This document shows positions 35,762 to 46,779 of a stretch of 64,000 nucleotides of DNA, piece after piece. Within the stretch, counting starts at the first letter, position 1; each line of letters starts with the position of its first letter. Source of the stretch: Melitaea cinxia (Eukaryota > Arthropoda > Insecta > Lepidoptera > Nymphalidae); NCBI RefSeq assembly GCF_905220565.1, contig NC_059399.1, positions 15,740,501 through 15,804,500 on the forward strand, written 5' to 3'. The notes beneath the pieces are model-generated. The model saw only the letters and a program-made list of their open reading frames with translations. It did not search any database and was not told where the DNA came from. The position numbers were made by a program, and so were the translations under genes.

Positions 35762-36716
35762 TTGCTAACTATCGAAATTTTAGAAATTCGGAGTACTTAC
35801 TGAGATTTTCCTATATTGCTTGTCAATGTTTAGTAAAGATTACAGGAAGCTCAACAAAAAAGAACCATAAAACAGCTTGTTTGGTAATGATGCGGTAAAA
35901 TCAATATTAACTCATAAGAAGATATTATAGTTTTTCTATAGTAGCTCATTTCTTAATTTGCACTTGAGTTTAGAAAAACGTTGTTTATTTTTTGTTGTCG
36001 ATCATGTTGAGAGCTATCATAGATTATACGGTTACCGTTGTGCTGCAACCTGTATCATACATATTTTGTCATCGGAAATTTTTTTAGCGAAAATGAGTTC
36101 TAGCAGAATTTGATGCCAGATGGATGGATGTGTGGAATAGAAATCATAGCATTAGTGGTGATACTTGATGAAATAAGGCTGATAGTAGGGAATTACGAAT
36201 TACAACAGTCAGCGACACGCCTAGCGTCAACTATTGTAGTACGTCCCAGTCCCAGATCCCAGAAAGTTGAAAACATCGCCACAAATATCATAAATGAGAA
36301 CTGATACAAGGCAAGAGCGAATGAAAACTTCCTTAAAAAGTTGATGGGTGGAATTGGCGAATTGATCTCACGACCGTCAAGCATGTGAGCTTATCGCTGA
36401 TCCAATGTGCTACGGGCGTACTCATCCAAACTACCAAATAACTGAAATAACGATAACAAACAGCACATGCTTATCGAGGACGCTTGGCGCATGTGTTGAA
36501 AATGTTGAATAAGGAGTTCTATAATTGGTGATGTTGATTTGAAAAAAAAAAATAAAAAAAATCTTGACTCGAGGCTCGAGCCTGCTCACAAGATTTTTTT
36601 TTTTTAATTTATTTTATTTTATTATTTTTTTTTTTCAAAGCTGAGGTTAGAGGGCCCCCTGAGCTCCGGGGCCCTGGTGCACTGCACCACCTGGCCCTAT
36701 GATAGCTACGCCACTG
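35762..36716 (-). promoter_or_regulatory. 5' region of the hAT element
   Basis: 955 bp between the transposase start and the right terminal repeat, presumably the promoter. 36330-36412 reads on the minus strand like a tRNA-derived segment: 'cgtagcacattggatcagcg' as A-box region, an AAGC..GCTT stem, and 'ggtcgtgagatcaattc' as B-box region. 36554-36600 is an A-run/T-run inverted repeat around CTCGAGGCTCGAG. Confidence 0.45.
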
Positions 36717-36810
36717 AATATCAACTGGGAGCGGCAATCGAAACCGCGACCGTCGGTTTAAGCGCCGCCGAAAAGGCGCACGCACCATTACACCAGAGCG
36801 GTCGGTATTT

Positions 36811-37119
36811 ATATAGATAATAACAGTTATAAATAATTTTAACACGAAAGTAGTTTGAAGATATAATTAATATTATTTACTAATGAGGTTGGTTATTTTT
36901 TTTTTAAAAAGTGGCAATTTGTTATTTTTATTTAGCGCAGTACAAATAGCTATCAGTCAGTTGCTTTACTTGAAGGAGGAAGCCAGTTATTTGACACTGC
37001 ATGTATTTAAGACGACCTTAATTTATTCTAACGACAGTCGGATTGACCAATTAATAACACCTTCATATTTTGACGCGTTACAATTAAAAATGTTAGTATG
37101 TGTGAATGTGTGTGTATAT
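36811..37119. other. Short unique spacer between SINE and Helitron-like element
   Basis: AT-rich, ending in TG-rich sequence. No gene was recognised. Confidence 0.4.
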
Positions 37120-37775
37120 TCTATAATATAAAAATGAGTCGCTGAATGTGTTGCTAAGCGCAAAACTCGAGAACGGTTGGACCGATTTCGCTAATTCTTT
37201 TTTTTAAATATTCCTTGAAGTACGAGGATGGTTCTTACGTGAAAGCCCTAAAAACAGCCCTTTTCTTTTTCCCATACAAACGTTTTCTAACTAAAATGTA
37301 GAGTCAATTAGTTAGTCATGTTAAATAATATATTAGGGCGCATTTTACCTAAGTTTTTAATGATTAAATTGATCTTATTCGTAGACCGCATTTTAATTTA
37401 CATGCAGTAAAAACGGTATTAACTAGCAATTTCCTATTACTTATTATATTGTTTCGGGGGCGTTAACAATGGAAAATTCCCGTTTTTAAACTATCGACTT
37501 CAAATTCGGTTACGAATCTCCTATATGTGATGTAGAAATGCCCATAAAGCTTTACGGGGGTGGGCGTTAACAATGAAAATTTTAAATGTATGTAACTCCG
37601 AAACTACTGAACCAATTTTTATCAAATTTTTTAAGCATCTGTAATTTGGTCCAACTTGGGAGATAGGGTAGTTTTTATCTCAATTGGACCCGGTAGGTGG
37701 CGCTGCTATCGGTATGTAAGCTATCAAATTTGGTAGCTGTTTTCCGGGCAGGACAACGTCTGCCGGGTCCGCTAG
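37120..37775 (+). mobile_element. Non-autonomous Helitron-like element 3
   Basis: The 5' TCTATAATATAAAAATGAG is followed by 'cgctgaatgtgttgctaagcgc', shared with elements 4 and 7. The 3' end is a hairpin (CCGGGCAG...CTGCCGGG, one mismatch), then TCCG and CTAG before T. The base before the 5' TC is T rather than A, so the left border has drifted. At 656 bp it is the longest of the set, with two related blocks inside ('gttaacaatg' at about 37465 and 37565). No helicase or Rep coding sequence. Confidence 0.75.
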
Positions 37776-38060
37776 TAAGAAAACATAAACTTTAATAACA
37801 CTAAAACGTCAAATAAGCTTATGGTCAGTCATATTGTAAGCTGTTACAGTAGACTTTTCCTAGCTTGCAACACAGTGCATCCTCAGGAGCTTTGGCTACC
37901 TTCCTTACGATAAGAATACAACGCAATACTACTGTGAATAAGAAAGTATTATGTAGCTCTGACCTTCTGTAGTTACTACCCCAGTCCAGCGAGATTTTGA
38001 GCAAAATATTCACTTCTGAACTCTACCTCACTGTAACTAAAATAATTAAGAAGTTACTTA
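37776..38060. other. Unique AT-rich spacer
   Basis: Nothing recognised. Confidence 0.35.
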
Positions 38061-38163
38061 CACCTGTAATATCCCACTGCTAGGCATAGGCCTCTTTCCT
38101 GGAGGATGTAGGAGAAGTATCAGAGCCTTATCCACCACGCTGCTCCAATGCGGGTTGGAAGTT
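38061..38163 (-). mobile_element. SINE family B, 3' fragment
   Basis: 'cctgtaatatcccactgctaggcataggcctctttcc' to 'ccacgctgctccaatgcgggttgg' is the minus-strand 3' end of family B. The rest is missing. Confidence 0.75.
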
Positions 38164-38785
38164 ACTCGAATTATATAATATCAAATAATATCTATAATAA
38201 ATATTTAATGTATTAGCACTCGTGTTTTTATTTTTAATAGCGTGACTTAACTATGTCTCCGTGATCTCAATAATTAACGACGATGCGCTAAACATACTTT
38301 CACGATACTTGTATAGATTGTTATAGAACGTTCAACGCGTCTCTGATACGCTTATCGAAACCAATTCATTAAACAAGACTTGGTTAGGTTTAAATAATTT
38401 ATTTCTCATGAAAACATAACGTTCACTTATAATGTGATACAATCAATATACTATAGATGTAACAATTTTTACCTCTGGAGCGCCTTATCAAAATATTTAC
38501 AATAACATTGTATATATGTGTTCTTTTAATTTTCATTTAAAAATATTCATGCTATCCGAATCTCGAACATGATTTGGTAAATTATTATATAGCACTCCCT
38601 CAAACAATATTGTTTTCTTACCATTCTTTGTACGTACACTAGTCAGCATTAATTTATCCTTGTGTCTTAAATTATGTTTAGTTATTTTTTTATCAATTTT
38701 GATGTTGGAGTGTATTGAATTGCTGATAATGGTTTTACTTAATTATATATTTTTTAATTATATTTATGTTATGTTAATTCAAACA

Positions 38786-38851
38786 TACGTCGTCTGTTAC
38801 TTAGGTAGACAACTTAATGCTTGTGCTTTAAATACAATTCGACTGATTTAG
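38786..38851 (-). mobile_element. SINE family A, tail fragment
   Basis: 'cgtcgtctgttacttaggtagacaacttaatgcttgtgctttaaa' matches the minus-strand tail of family A. The head is absent. A 63-codon plus-strand frame here is chance. Confidence 0.6.
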
Positions 38852-38873
38852 TTTTATCATTTTTATAATTACA

Positions 38874-39130
38874 CTAGTTGACCCGGCGAACTTCGTATCG
38901 CCTAACAGTGACTTTTAAGTATTATCACAAATCTTTTGTATGGGAGTATAGAAAAGTGTTGTTTTTAGACTTTTTCCGGAAATTTAATTTTTTTTTTGAA
39001 TTTTTCTCTCCGTAAGAACCATCCTCGTACGTCAAGGAATATTTAAAAAAAAGAATTAGCGAAATCGGTCCAACCGTTCTCGAGTTTTGCGCTTAGCAAC
39101 ACATTCAGCGACTTATTTTTATATTATAGA
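38874..39130 (-). mobile_element. Non-autonomous Helitron-like element 4
   Basis: Perfect borders: the minus strand starts A/TCTATAATATAAAAATAAG and ends with hairpin GGCGA...TCGCC, GGGTCAA and CTAG/T. 257 bp. It shares its first ~120 bp with element 3 and its 3' hairpin with elements 6 and 7. Confidence 0.85.
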
Positions 39131-39295
39131 TATAATAAAATGTACTTATTATATTATATATACTACTTATATATAATACTTATATATTAAGCAATTATTA
39201 TTTTTAATTTTTGATGGTATATTTACATTTATTTATAAGTTAGAAGCTTGGATGCAATGGATACATTACACAAGCGAAAAAAATTAACAAACGCA

Positions 39296-39470
39296 CTGGT
39301 CGTCACTACGATTTTCGAGGATTCCCCTCGATGTCTCTAGGATTTCATCGCCAGATCCTGATTTCCTTATCATGGTACCACTCATGGGATATCTCCTTTC
39401 CAACAAAAAAAAAGGATTATCAAAATCGGTTCATAAACGACGAAGCTATCCCCGAACGTACATTAAAATA
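39296..39470 (-). repeat. Interspersed repeat, family C, internal fragment
   Basis: 'gggatatctcctttccaac', 'cttatcatggtacca' and 'ccagatcctgatttcc' are the reverse complement of the middle block of the family C copy at 14808 (about 15105-15190). It abuts Helitron-like element 5. Confidence 0.65.
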
Positions 39471-39472
39471 TA

Positions 39473-39792
39473 TCTAATATATAAAATTCTCGTGTCGCGG
39501 TGTTTGTAGTTAAACTCCTCCGAAACGGCTTGATCGATTCTCATGAAATTTTGTTTGCATATTGGGTAGGTCTGAGAATCGAACAACATCTATTTTTCAT
39601 CCCCCTAAATGTTAAGGGTAGTCCAGTCCACCCCTATTTTTTTTAATTTTTAGAAAATTTATTTTTTATTTTATTATGATTTGGCGTCAAAAATTTATAT
39701 AATAATACAACCCTAAATTTTCACCCTTCTACCACCAACCCCTATCTTTAAATAGCGTTTAGCGGCAAGACAACGTTTGCCGAGTCAGCTAG
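39473..39792 (+). mobile_element. Non-autonomous Helitron-like element 5
   Basis: Perfect borders A/TCTAATATATAAAATTCTC and CTAG/T. The 3' hairpin is CGGCAA-gacaacg-TTTGCCG, 8 bp before CTAG. 320 bp. Element 2 is the inverted sister copy. It shares its 3' hairpin type with element 3. Confidence 0.88.
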
Positions 39793-40192
39793 TATATATA
39801 TATCTGTATCAATGTTATTGTTGTATGTGTTATTTCTATAACTTGAAGGCTCTGTACGTTTAATATTTGCAATATTATTATTACCATTTTGCACACTACG
39901 ATTAGATTAGTAAGTCTAAAATATTTATTAACACGACGATCGTCACATCAAGACGAGTACAAATATTTTCTAAATATCAGTCTATCTTTTCCTTATCTAT
40001 TGAGTTTCCGGTATTTGGACTGAGCAATCCTAAATTTTTATCTCTTTCAAAAAAAAACTTCTTCAAATTTACTTTTTATAAATCATATTACAATTTAATA
40101 ACAAATTCTTGTATGAAATGACATTAAAGTCACGTCGAGTGTCGATTATTTTGATATGTGCCGATTTTTACTGTGAATTTATTTTATTTCAG
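39793..40192. other. AT-rich DNA upstream of a candidate exon
   Basis: No repeat family or frame recognised. It would be intronic if the exon at 40193 is real. Confidence 0.35.
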
Positions 40193-40306
40193 GTTCATTG
40201 AACTTATCATCTGCGTTTAAGGGCCAGAGGGGACATTTTGAATAGGAGATAGAACGAGCATCAAGCTTAACATTGATTTAAGGGCGTCGACGCCATATTC
40301 TATGCA
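40193..40306 (+). other. Candidate 5' untranslated (or non-coding) exon, 114 nt
   Basis: A strong acceptor ('tactgtgaatttattttatttcag') directly precedes it and a near-perfect donor (GCA/GTGAGTAT) follows. All three frames carry stops, except that an ATG sits 5 nt before the donor (40302-40304). Spliced to the acceptor at 43110 this ATG would read in frame through the signal-peptide exon (43142). It is GC-richer than its surroundings. It fits an internal exon of a plus-strand gene whose first coding exon lies about 2.9 kb downstream. Confidence 0.45.
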
Positions 40307-41478
40307 GTGAGTATCAAATATTATATATCCGTTCTAGTCTCTGTAGATTTATTTACATATACCATCGTTTTTGAATTCGTAAATTGACTCTTAGATATAT
40401 GATTTTAAATTAACATGGTTATTTATATTGCTTAAATTATTTAAAAATGTGGTTTTCGTGAACAAGAAGACATTAGTAAATAACGTCGAAATATCGAGCT
40501 CCGCAAAATGAAAATAAAAAAACACGGTAAAAATCCAATTTTTACTTGTACAGAATACTTTTATGTTATATATTAGTCATAGAATTCATTATTTTCTATA
40601 CAAAATGTTAAGTATGTGAAATAAAGTTGAATGTAATCAACAGTAACATTCACACTTTCAATTTGTAATACTGTATAATGCACACGCATCGAACGGACTG
40701 CATCCATCACCGCGGCGCTAATGAAGATTACATACGCATTACAATATCGAAGTGAATTTAGTAAAGTAAACATTTTTACATGACTAAAATAGAATACGGT
40801 TACAAAACTCGCTCACTACTCGGCAAACGATATAGAATACCTAATAAGCGGATCGGTTTAAGAAATCTCGTGCGCTAACCCGCGAGAAGGTCAACGACCC
40901 CTTGGTGCCGGGTAAGCAAGACGCTGCGCGGGCACAAGCTTATTGTAGTTCTATACTATGAACCGAACCGCTTCGCTATTAGTACGATACCAAGGTCAAG
41001 GCATTAAATAAACCGAATGATTAGCGTCATATCATTTTCAAGTGTAGATAATTGATTTGTTACACGCCGTCTTGGTCACGTAGATAAGTCTATCATATTA
41101 ATTGTTATTTATTGTTTTAATGATTTTTATGTAGTACCTATTGTGTTTTGATTTTGCTTCTTTCCTTAAGATGTAAGTTCTTACTTTTAGTTTTGGTATT
41201 GTTTTATTACCAGTGGATAACTGATTAAAGTTAATTTGTTTCAGTAATTAATATCAGTTTATTTCTTAAGACAATACCCACGTTTAATGGACTTCTTATT
41301 TTTTGTCGACGTTTTTGTTATTTTCTTTAAGTAATTGACGTCATTACGAACAATAGCTTGACGATAAAAATACCAAAGAGGATAAGATATAAAAAAAAAA
41401 AAAAAAAAACTAGATAAAATTTGGAAAGCAAAAACAACGACTAGAAACCATACCTCAAAAATTTTCTTATATAGACTA
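40307..41478. other. AT-rich DNA, probably intron if the gene model holds
   Basis: 40860-40960 is GC-richer without an exon-like frame. A poly(A) run lies at 41391-41409 beside Helitron-like element 6. Confidence 0.35.
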
Positions 41479-41678
41479 CTAGCTGACCTGGAGGGAGGAC
41501 TTCGTATCGCCTTATTTTTTTCTTAAATATAATAATTGCATATATCAAAATAAAATATATCCTATCTTTCGAATTGTATCAAACTGCACATGGTGTGCAA
41601 ATTTGATTAAAATCGGTTAAGTAGTTTAGGAGTCCATCGCGGACAAACGACGTGACGCGTAATTTATATATATTAAGA
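41479..41678 (-). mobile_element. Non-autonomous Helitron-like element 6
   Basis: The minus strand starts A/TCTTAATATATATAAATTACG and ends 'ggcgatacgaagtc...aggtcag' CTAG/T. 200 bp. The 5' body 'gtcgtttgtccgcgatggactcctaaactacttaaccg' is another common insect Helitron type. The 3' end is shared with elements 4 and 7, though one arm of its hairpin has decayed. Confidence 0.8.
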
Positions 41679-42047
41679 TTTCAATAGAAAGACGAGAGTG
41701 ATTTATGGGAAAATTAATACAATCGCGTGAAGTAGTCTATAACACCGGGCTGATCAATTTTTCAAACTGTACTTTCAAATACACAAATCGAAGAAAGCGC
41801 TTTTATTTCGATGATTGAGAAACTTTCTTTGACGATATTCGTTTAAATTTCAAACGATTTTTTTTTGTGATTTATTTTTTTAACGTGTCAAATGTCACAC
41901 GGATATTACGTAACAAATTCATTTGAAAGTGTTATCTATATTTTATAATTACGAAATAGTCATAAAATAGTTTTTATTTTTTATTTGTTTGTTATTAATT
42001 GTAAACAAACAAATTATTTAGAAATTGGTAGTTTTGGTTATGCTAGG
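41679..42047. other. AT-rich spacer
   Basis: Nothing recognised. Confidence 0.35.
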
Positions 42048-42103
42048 ATCCTTTCCCTCCATGGAGAAGAGGTCTATGCCTAGCAGTGGGACGTTGGGCT
42101 TTT
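42048..42103 (+). mobile_element. SINE family B, 3' fragment
   Basis: 'ggatcctttccctccatggagaagaggtctatgcctagcagtgggacgttgggct' is the plus-strand 3' end of family B. A T-run follows. Confidence 0.75.
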
Positions 42104-42114
42104 TTTTTTAATAG

Positions 42115-42303
42115 CACTAGGTCGGCAAACAAGCGTACGGCTCACCTGATGGTAAGAGATTACCGTAGCTTATAGACGCCTGCAACACCAGAAGCATCAC
42201 AAACGCGTTGCCGACCAAATCCCCAATCCCCCCCAGGATGGTCACCTTACGCACCAACAGGAACACAATACTGCTTGAAAACAGTATTATTTAGCTGTGA
42301 TCT
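42115..42303 (+). repeat. Interspersed repeat, family D, best copy
   Basis: From 'actaggtcggcaaacaagcgtacggctcacctgatgg' through 'gcctgcaacaccagaagcatcac', 'cgttgccgacc' and 'ccccaatcccccccagg' to 'ctgcttgaaaacagtattatttagctgtgatc'. Other copies: 19229, 20195 and 22732. Non-coding; mobilising machinery unknown. Confidence 0.75.
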
Positions 42304-43110
42304 TTGGGTTGAATTAATCAAGTATTCCTAGTCTAAAAATTTTGTAATTGTTAAGCGTATGTACGCTTGGTGAAATAAAGTCGTGTTTGCCTTACATTTT
42401 CTTAGCTTTTGGATTAAGTCCAGTAATCGCAGAAATAAGATAAAAGCTATTTCGGCTCGTCCATTTCTTAGATCTGATATGGGGAACATCTTATAATGTA
42501 GACATGGTCCGCTCGATAAAATTTGTGGGAAAGTGTATAAAGTAATTGTACCGTCAGTTCTATCCAAGTTTCTTTGCCTCAATGTCATTTATCAGACGAG
42601 TTTTTATCTCCATTCGTCACACATAATTAATCTTCGTAACTAATTATACGAAATATGTAAATGATATAAATAGATAACATTAATGTAAAACGTTTAAAAC
42701 GATGAGGCAATCGATGTTTCGAAAGGTGAAATTATGTACGAGGCTGCGACGAAAAAAATAAAATTTCCTACTTTTAGTATAGCATCATATGCGTATGCAA
42801 ATAAATATATAATTATATGGATACATGCAATAGAATGGGACGTCACCGACGAATACATACATATCTAAGTATCCGAATGAGCGTAGAAAACGAATAGAAA
42901 AAATACTCAATGGTAAACTTTCTATTCGTTTATCAAAAATCTAATCTGAGTCTTGTTACCGTTTGAAGGCGTATTTTAATTCACTTGCTTGATGATAATG
43001 TAATAAAGCCTAGTATTTATAAATTTCGACATGTCATCGCTTCGAATGATATGTATAATGTGATTACAATCATTGTCGCGGTAGTTGATGTGAATATCGA
43101 GTGTTCGCAG
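42304..43110. other. Unique DNA upstream of candidate coding exon
   Basis: An 86-codon minus-strand ATG frame (42328-42588) has fairly balanced composition but no recognisable motif, so it is not called. The rest is AT-rich. Confidence 0.35.
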
Positions 43111-43382
43111 CGCGGTAGAAAGCGTGGGTGATCGGCAATTAATGGCATCATCAACATCAGCTAGAGATCTGCTTCTTGCCATTGTTCTGTTACCATGTTT
43201 AATTAGTGGCGAAAGTCGTGCGTGAAAGTCTCCACACACGTTCCCACGTGAGAGCTTCTTATTGTTAATTTTCTTATTACGTTTAGTGTTACGTCTTCAA
43301 GGCCGTTACGATTATTTAATTTCAGGGAAGCGAAGTACTGCCGATTAATTTACGAGTCGTTGCTTACAGGAGCGCGCTATCG
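43111..43382 (+). CDS. Candidate N-terminal exons of a secreted protein (two exons, partial)
   Basis: The ATG at 43142 opens a frame with a textbook signal peptide: short polar start (MASSTSAR), hydrophobic core (DLLLAIVLLPCLI) and small residues at the likely cleavage site (SGES). The frame stops at 43223 unless spliced. A donor (C/GTGAAAGT) at 43222 and a strong acceptor (gattatttaatttcag) at 43325 define a 104-bp intron. Joining them continues in frame for 18 more codons (starts AEAKYCRLIYES). The second exon then ends at a weaker donor (CG/GTAGCC, 43383), just before a stop. If exon 40193-40306 joins an acceptor at 43110, an upstream in-frame start adds twelve codons. The protein family is not recognised and the next exon was not found. 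The 87-codon minus-strand frame over this site starts at GTG and is taken as a shadow. Confidence 0.45.
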
Positions 43383-46300
43383 GTAGCCGGTTAGGGGCAG
43401 ACGATACTGTATAGATCGAGTTTTATTTAGGCTCGGTACTTTATCAACCGAATGAAGTAATTATGTAATTAAGTACGTTTAATTGTATGAATAGCCTATA
43501 ATTTCACGTACCGGTTATTAGGTATTTCACGAATGTTGTTTATAAAAGTCGCGAGTAGTAATGGGTCGAGACGGTAATCAGAGGTTATTGAAACTGAACT
43601 ATTTATTGCGGTTACGTTGCGGTTTAACGCCTGCTTCGAAATTAGATTATGGGCTTACATTTTATCGTATTATTGCGAATGCAATTGGTAGCGTGCTTTA
43701 ATTCGATTCATATCGTTTTATTTTTATTCGTTGACGTTATATTGTTTCTTCATATAGGTATATAATATATATATTTTTTGTATTTATTAGTTAACCGTTT
43801 ACAACTTAAGATGGTTAAATTAAATAGTGTTTTATAGTTTGAGATGATTAAGAAAAACGTATATAATTTTTTTTATATCCCTTTCTAAGGTTATAAGTTT
43901 CGGAAGAATAGAGCGGAACGTTTCATTAATATTTTAGTGGTCATAAAACCGAAACCGCAGTATTCTTATTACACGTTCGTTTGATGGGTAACAAACGGAT
44001 TTATTTCGTAACTTTTCCCACAGTTGATTATCATGAAATTGACTCCAAAAGTTATAAATAATAAGTTAGAGTTACCACAATAATAAAGCTAACCACTTGA
44101 ATCGCATATACAGAGATCTACTGCCGACCGAAACAAAAACATCGAAAAATCACCCTTTTCTATGATTTCCTCTAACTTCTATGTTTAGTTTTTATAAATA
44201 TAGCCATATAAATACATTGAAAATAACAAGTCACCTTAAAGTTCACAATAAGTAGAGACATGTCTAAGTAACAGAGTTGAAACCTAGTAGTTACAAAATC
44301 CTTAATAGAAGGACACAAATGTATCATCACGTTTTTCAACTATGATTATGACGACACTATTTTATTTCACAGAGAAAAGAAATCTACTTACAAAGTGGCT
44401 TTGTAACATGTTTCCATTAAGTGACTGTAATTAATTATATGTAACACTCATACAACATACTTAGAGACGTATACTTTTAATTGAAGTCTAGGCTAAAGTA
44501 CAGACTTACAAACATTTGTCGCAGTCTGTGTGTTTGTACTTGTGTCTTACCGAATCACCCACACAGGATTTACATCCACCCAAATTATATATATATTATA
44601 GCCCTCTAGAGATGTCTATTTATTTATATTCACGTTTATAGCTGTGTAGCTATTATGTATCTTATATTACAAAAAAATATCATGTCATTAACAATGAAGA
44701 GCTAGTTTAATTGTACAACGATTTCCATTGTAAAATATTTCTCACGATACGAGCGAGACAAGATTTTATAACTCGTATGTGAACGCAATTAGATCGCATC
44801 TTTACTTACATTACGTACTTGTTTGAGCTTTGTAAACGTTAAATAATCCTCGCTCCGGTCCTAATAAGGATATCGCATTGCTAACTAGAGTATTGTTAGA
44901 GGAAATTGAAGGAAAAATACGCTTAGAATTCGAGCCCCTATTTCACGTTGTGTAGTAACCAAATATACTAAACTACTAAAACGAGGAAGTGATAAATAAA
45001 TTTAACTTGTAAAAAAATTACAGACATGGTTTATTAATAAGTAAAACCAGCATATAGGGCTTGTTACACTTTAACTTCTGCCTCAAAAAAAAAAAAAAAA
45101 ACAAATAGGGATAAGAAATAGAAATCTCATCTTCTCAACCACAGGTTTAAACCACCGATGTTCACGTGTTCTACCATCTCTCTACATTGACACTGAAATA
45201 AATTAATCAAATTGGACTGGTCTTTTGCAAGACTAACACAGACATTAATTCACACATAAAAACAATCTAAGACAAAGTTTTTCAATTAAACTTTTATAGA
45301 TAAAGACTACATGTGTTACAGTTAATTTATTTGCTATAGCTTTCAAACACTCCAATTAATTTTCATGTAGAACACGAGGACGGAAGTGACCTGTATAGCA
45401 ACAGATATTACCAGTTTTTTTTTGTAACTTAACTATTAGTACAAATAGTTACACATACCAAAATGATTAAACGCATTAATAATACAACCAATTAATTAAC
45501 ATTTCGAACTTATTCCAAATAAATTTTTATATCAAAATTATTTATAAGTTAAAGAAACAGAATTAACAAACGGAAGACGCGTATTTCTTGCAAAAAAAAA
45601 AAAAAAAACTAAAATTACTTATTCATGCACATGTTACAAGGTTAACTAATTTTTCTAGACACGAAAAATATTATTTTAACTTACAATTACCGGTCTAGAC
45701 TTCAATGTTTACGTACAAATCGTGCTAAGTTGAGATTAGACTACAATCTTAGTAAATAATAAAGGCAGTAGCGTGGACTTTGGACAGACAGATTTTTATC
45801 AATACAAATATAATAAGCCTTATCTCTCCATTGTCTTTGTCTCTATTAACGTGATCATCTCATGGTAATCGGCCAAACATTACATTTAAAATTCGTTTAA
45901 ATCTGCTTATTTAGACATAATCATAAGTGTCCAATAAAAAGACAATCCTCCATTTCGAATTGTTTAAATATATACTATTTTATACACCATGTTTTTTTGT
46001 AAATCGTACATTTTTTGGGCTTATTTGCGTGCATTTTTTATAGTGGCATGTCAGAACAGCCCTAGAACTGAACTTGAAAGGCTTGGACATGGCCCGGGAC
46101 TGACCGGTTTTTTCCGGTCACAGATTGAATTTTTCAGTCTTGAAATTATAAAAACACACATTAGAAATTATACAAAAACTTGCAAAACGAGTTAAAAATT
46201 TGAAACAGCTGTTGAAACGTAACACAACATTACGGTTAGGGAGATGCGGATCCGAGCGGAGCATTGATTGAATTAAAACGAGAGGTCCCCTCGCTGGAAT

Positions 46301-46779
46301 GACTGGATCTATGTGCAGTGCACACATCAATTTAGGTAATTGACGCACAGCTACCGACGAACGAATTGATGAATGAAGATTTTTACAAAGATAGTCGACG
46401 CTTTGATGCGTCCAAACATTTATTTCTACTTGTTTTATCATTACTTGTTTGAGGGTAGTCAGCAATTAATTTAATTAAGTTGTTTTATTGAAAGATAAAA
46501 GTAATGACTTTTATTTGTTTATTTGATAAACGAATACGAGTATATAGTTAGTAGACGCACATCGGTATCATTTTATTTCGAATTTGTTAAATTAATTACG
46601 ATCATCGTTTCTCCAAGTTTTACACACGCGTCGAATGTTACACACCTGAATTTAATAGTTATCGATTCCACTGATGATGATAATTGTAGTGTGATGTTTT
46701 GACGCCTAAATTAGTCATGAATAATGTGTCTTTTACTAATTAAAGAATAAATCATTATCAAAGTATCAAAAATTATAAT
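43383..46779. other. Long stretch without a supported gene
   Basis: Mostly AT-rich. A SINE relic may lie at 44515-44577 ('tgtgtttgtacttgtgtctta...cacacaggattt', compare 57160-57230). Poly(A) runs occur at 45086-45102 and 45592-45608. The 115-codon minus-strand frame at 46118-46465 begins at a CTG and has no recognisable motif. A strong acceptor at 44377 leads into only ten open codons. Confidence 0.4.

Larger units (their letters stand above)
32876..36716 (-). mobile_element. hAT transposon, 3841 bp, near-complete
   Basis: It starts CAGTGGCGTAGCTA and ends with the exact inverse TAGCTACGCCACTG (14 bp). It is flanked by a perfect 8-bp target duplication AATATCAA (32868-32875 and 36717-36724). 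An 8-bp duplication, these CAGTGGCG termini and the encoded transposase together identify the hAT superfamily. Subterminal GGGCCCTGGTGCA occurs just inside both ends (about 32904 and 36669), inverted relative to the termini at one side. At the right end it forms a TGGTGCA-C-TGCACCA palindrome (36676-36690). The transposase is split into two frames on the minus strand. Confidence 0.95.
32652..36810 (-). mobile_element. tRNA-derived SINE, family B, split by the hAT element
   Basis: Body and tail lie at 32652-32875 and the tRNA-like head at 36717-36810. Joined on the minus strand they give the usual unit. The head has an A-box-like 'tggtgtaatggtgcg' and a B-box-like 'ggtttcgattgcc'. The body has 'gactgttaaccagaccgg', 'gagagcacgttaagccgtcg', 'gatagcgatcgttac' and 'ccgcattggagc'. 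The sequence AATATCAA is present on both sides of the hAT element. The SINE is therefore older than the hAT insertion. Confidence 0.85.

Noticed and set aside
37120..39130. Helitron-like elements as degraded LINEs or SINEs
   Set aside because: A/T borders, 3' hairpins before CTAG and lack of target duplications fit Helitrons better.
42328..42588. 86-codon minus-strand ATG frame
   Set aside because: Fairly balanced composition, but no family, no splice context and opposite strand to the candidate gene nearby.
42976..43239. 87-codon minus-strand frame over the signal-peptide exon
   Set aside because: Starts at GTG; the opposite strand offers a signal peptide with an in-frame splice, a better explanation.
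46118..46465. 115-codon minus-strand frame
   Set aside because: Starts at CTG, has no recognisable motif and no flanking splice signals; this length occurs by chance in 64 kb.
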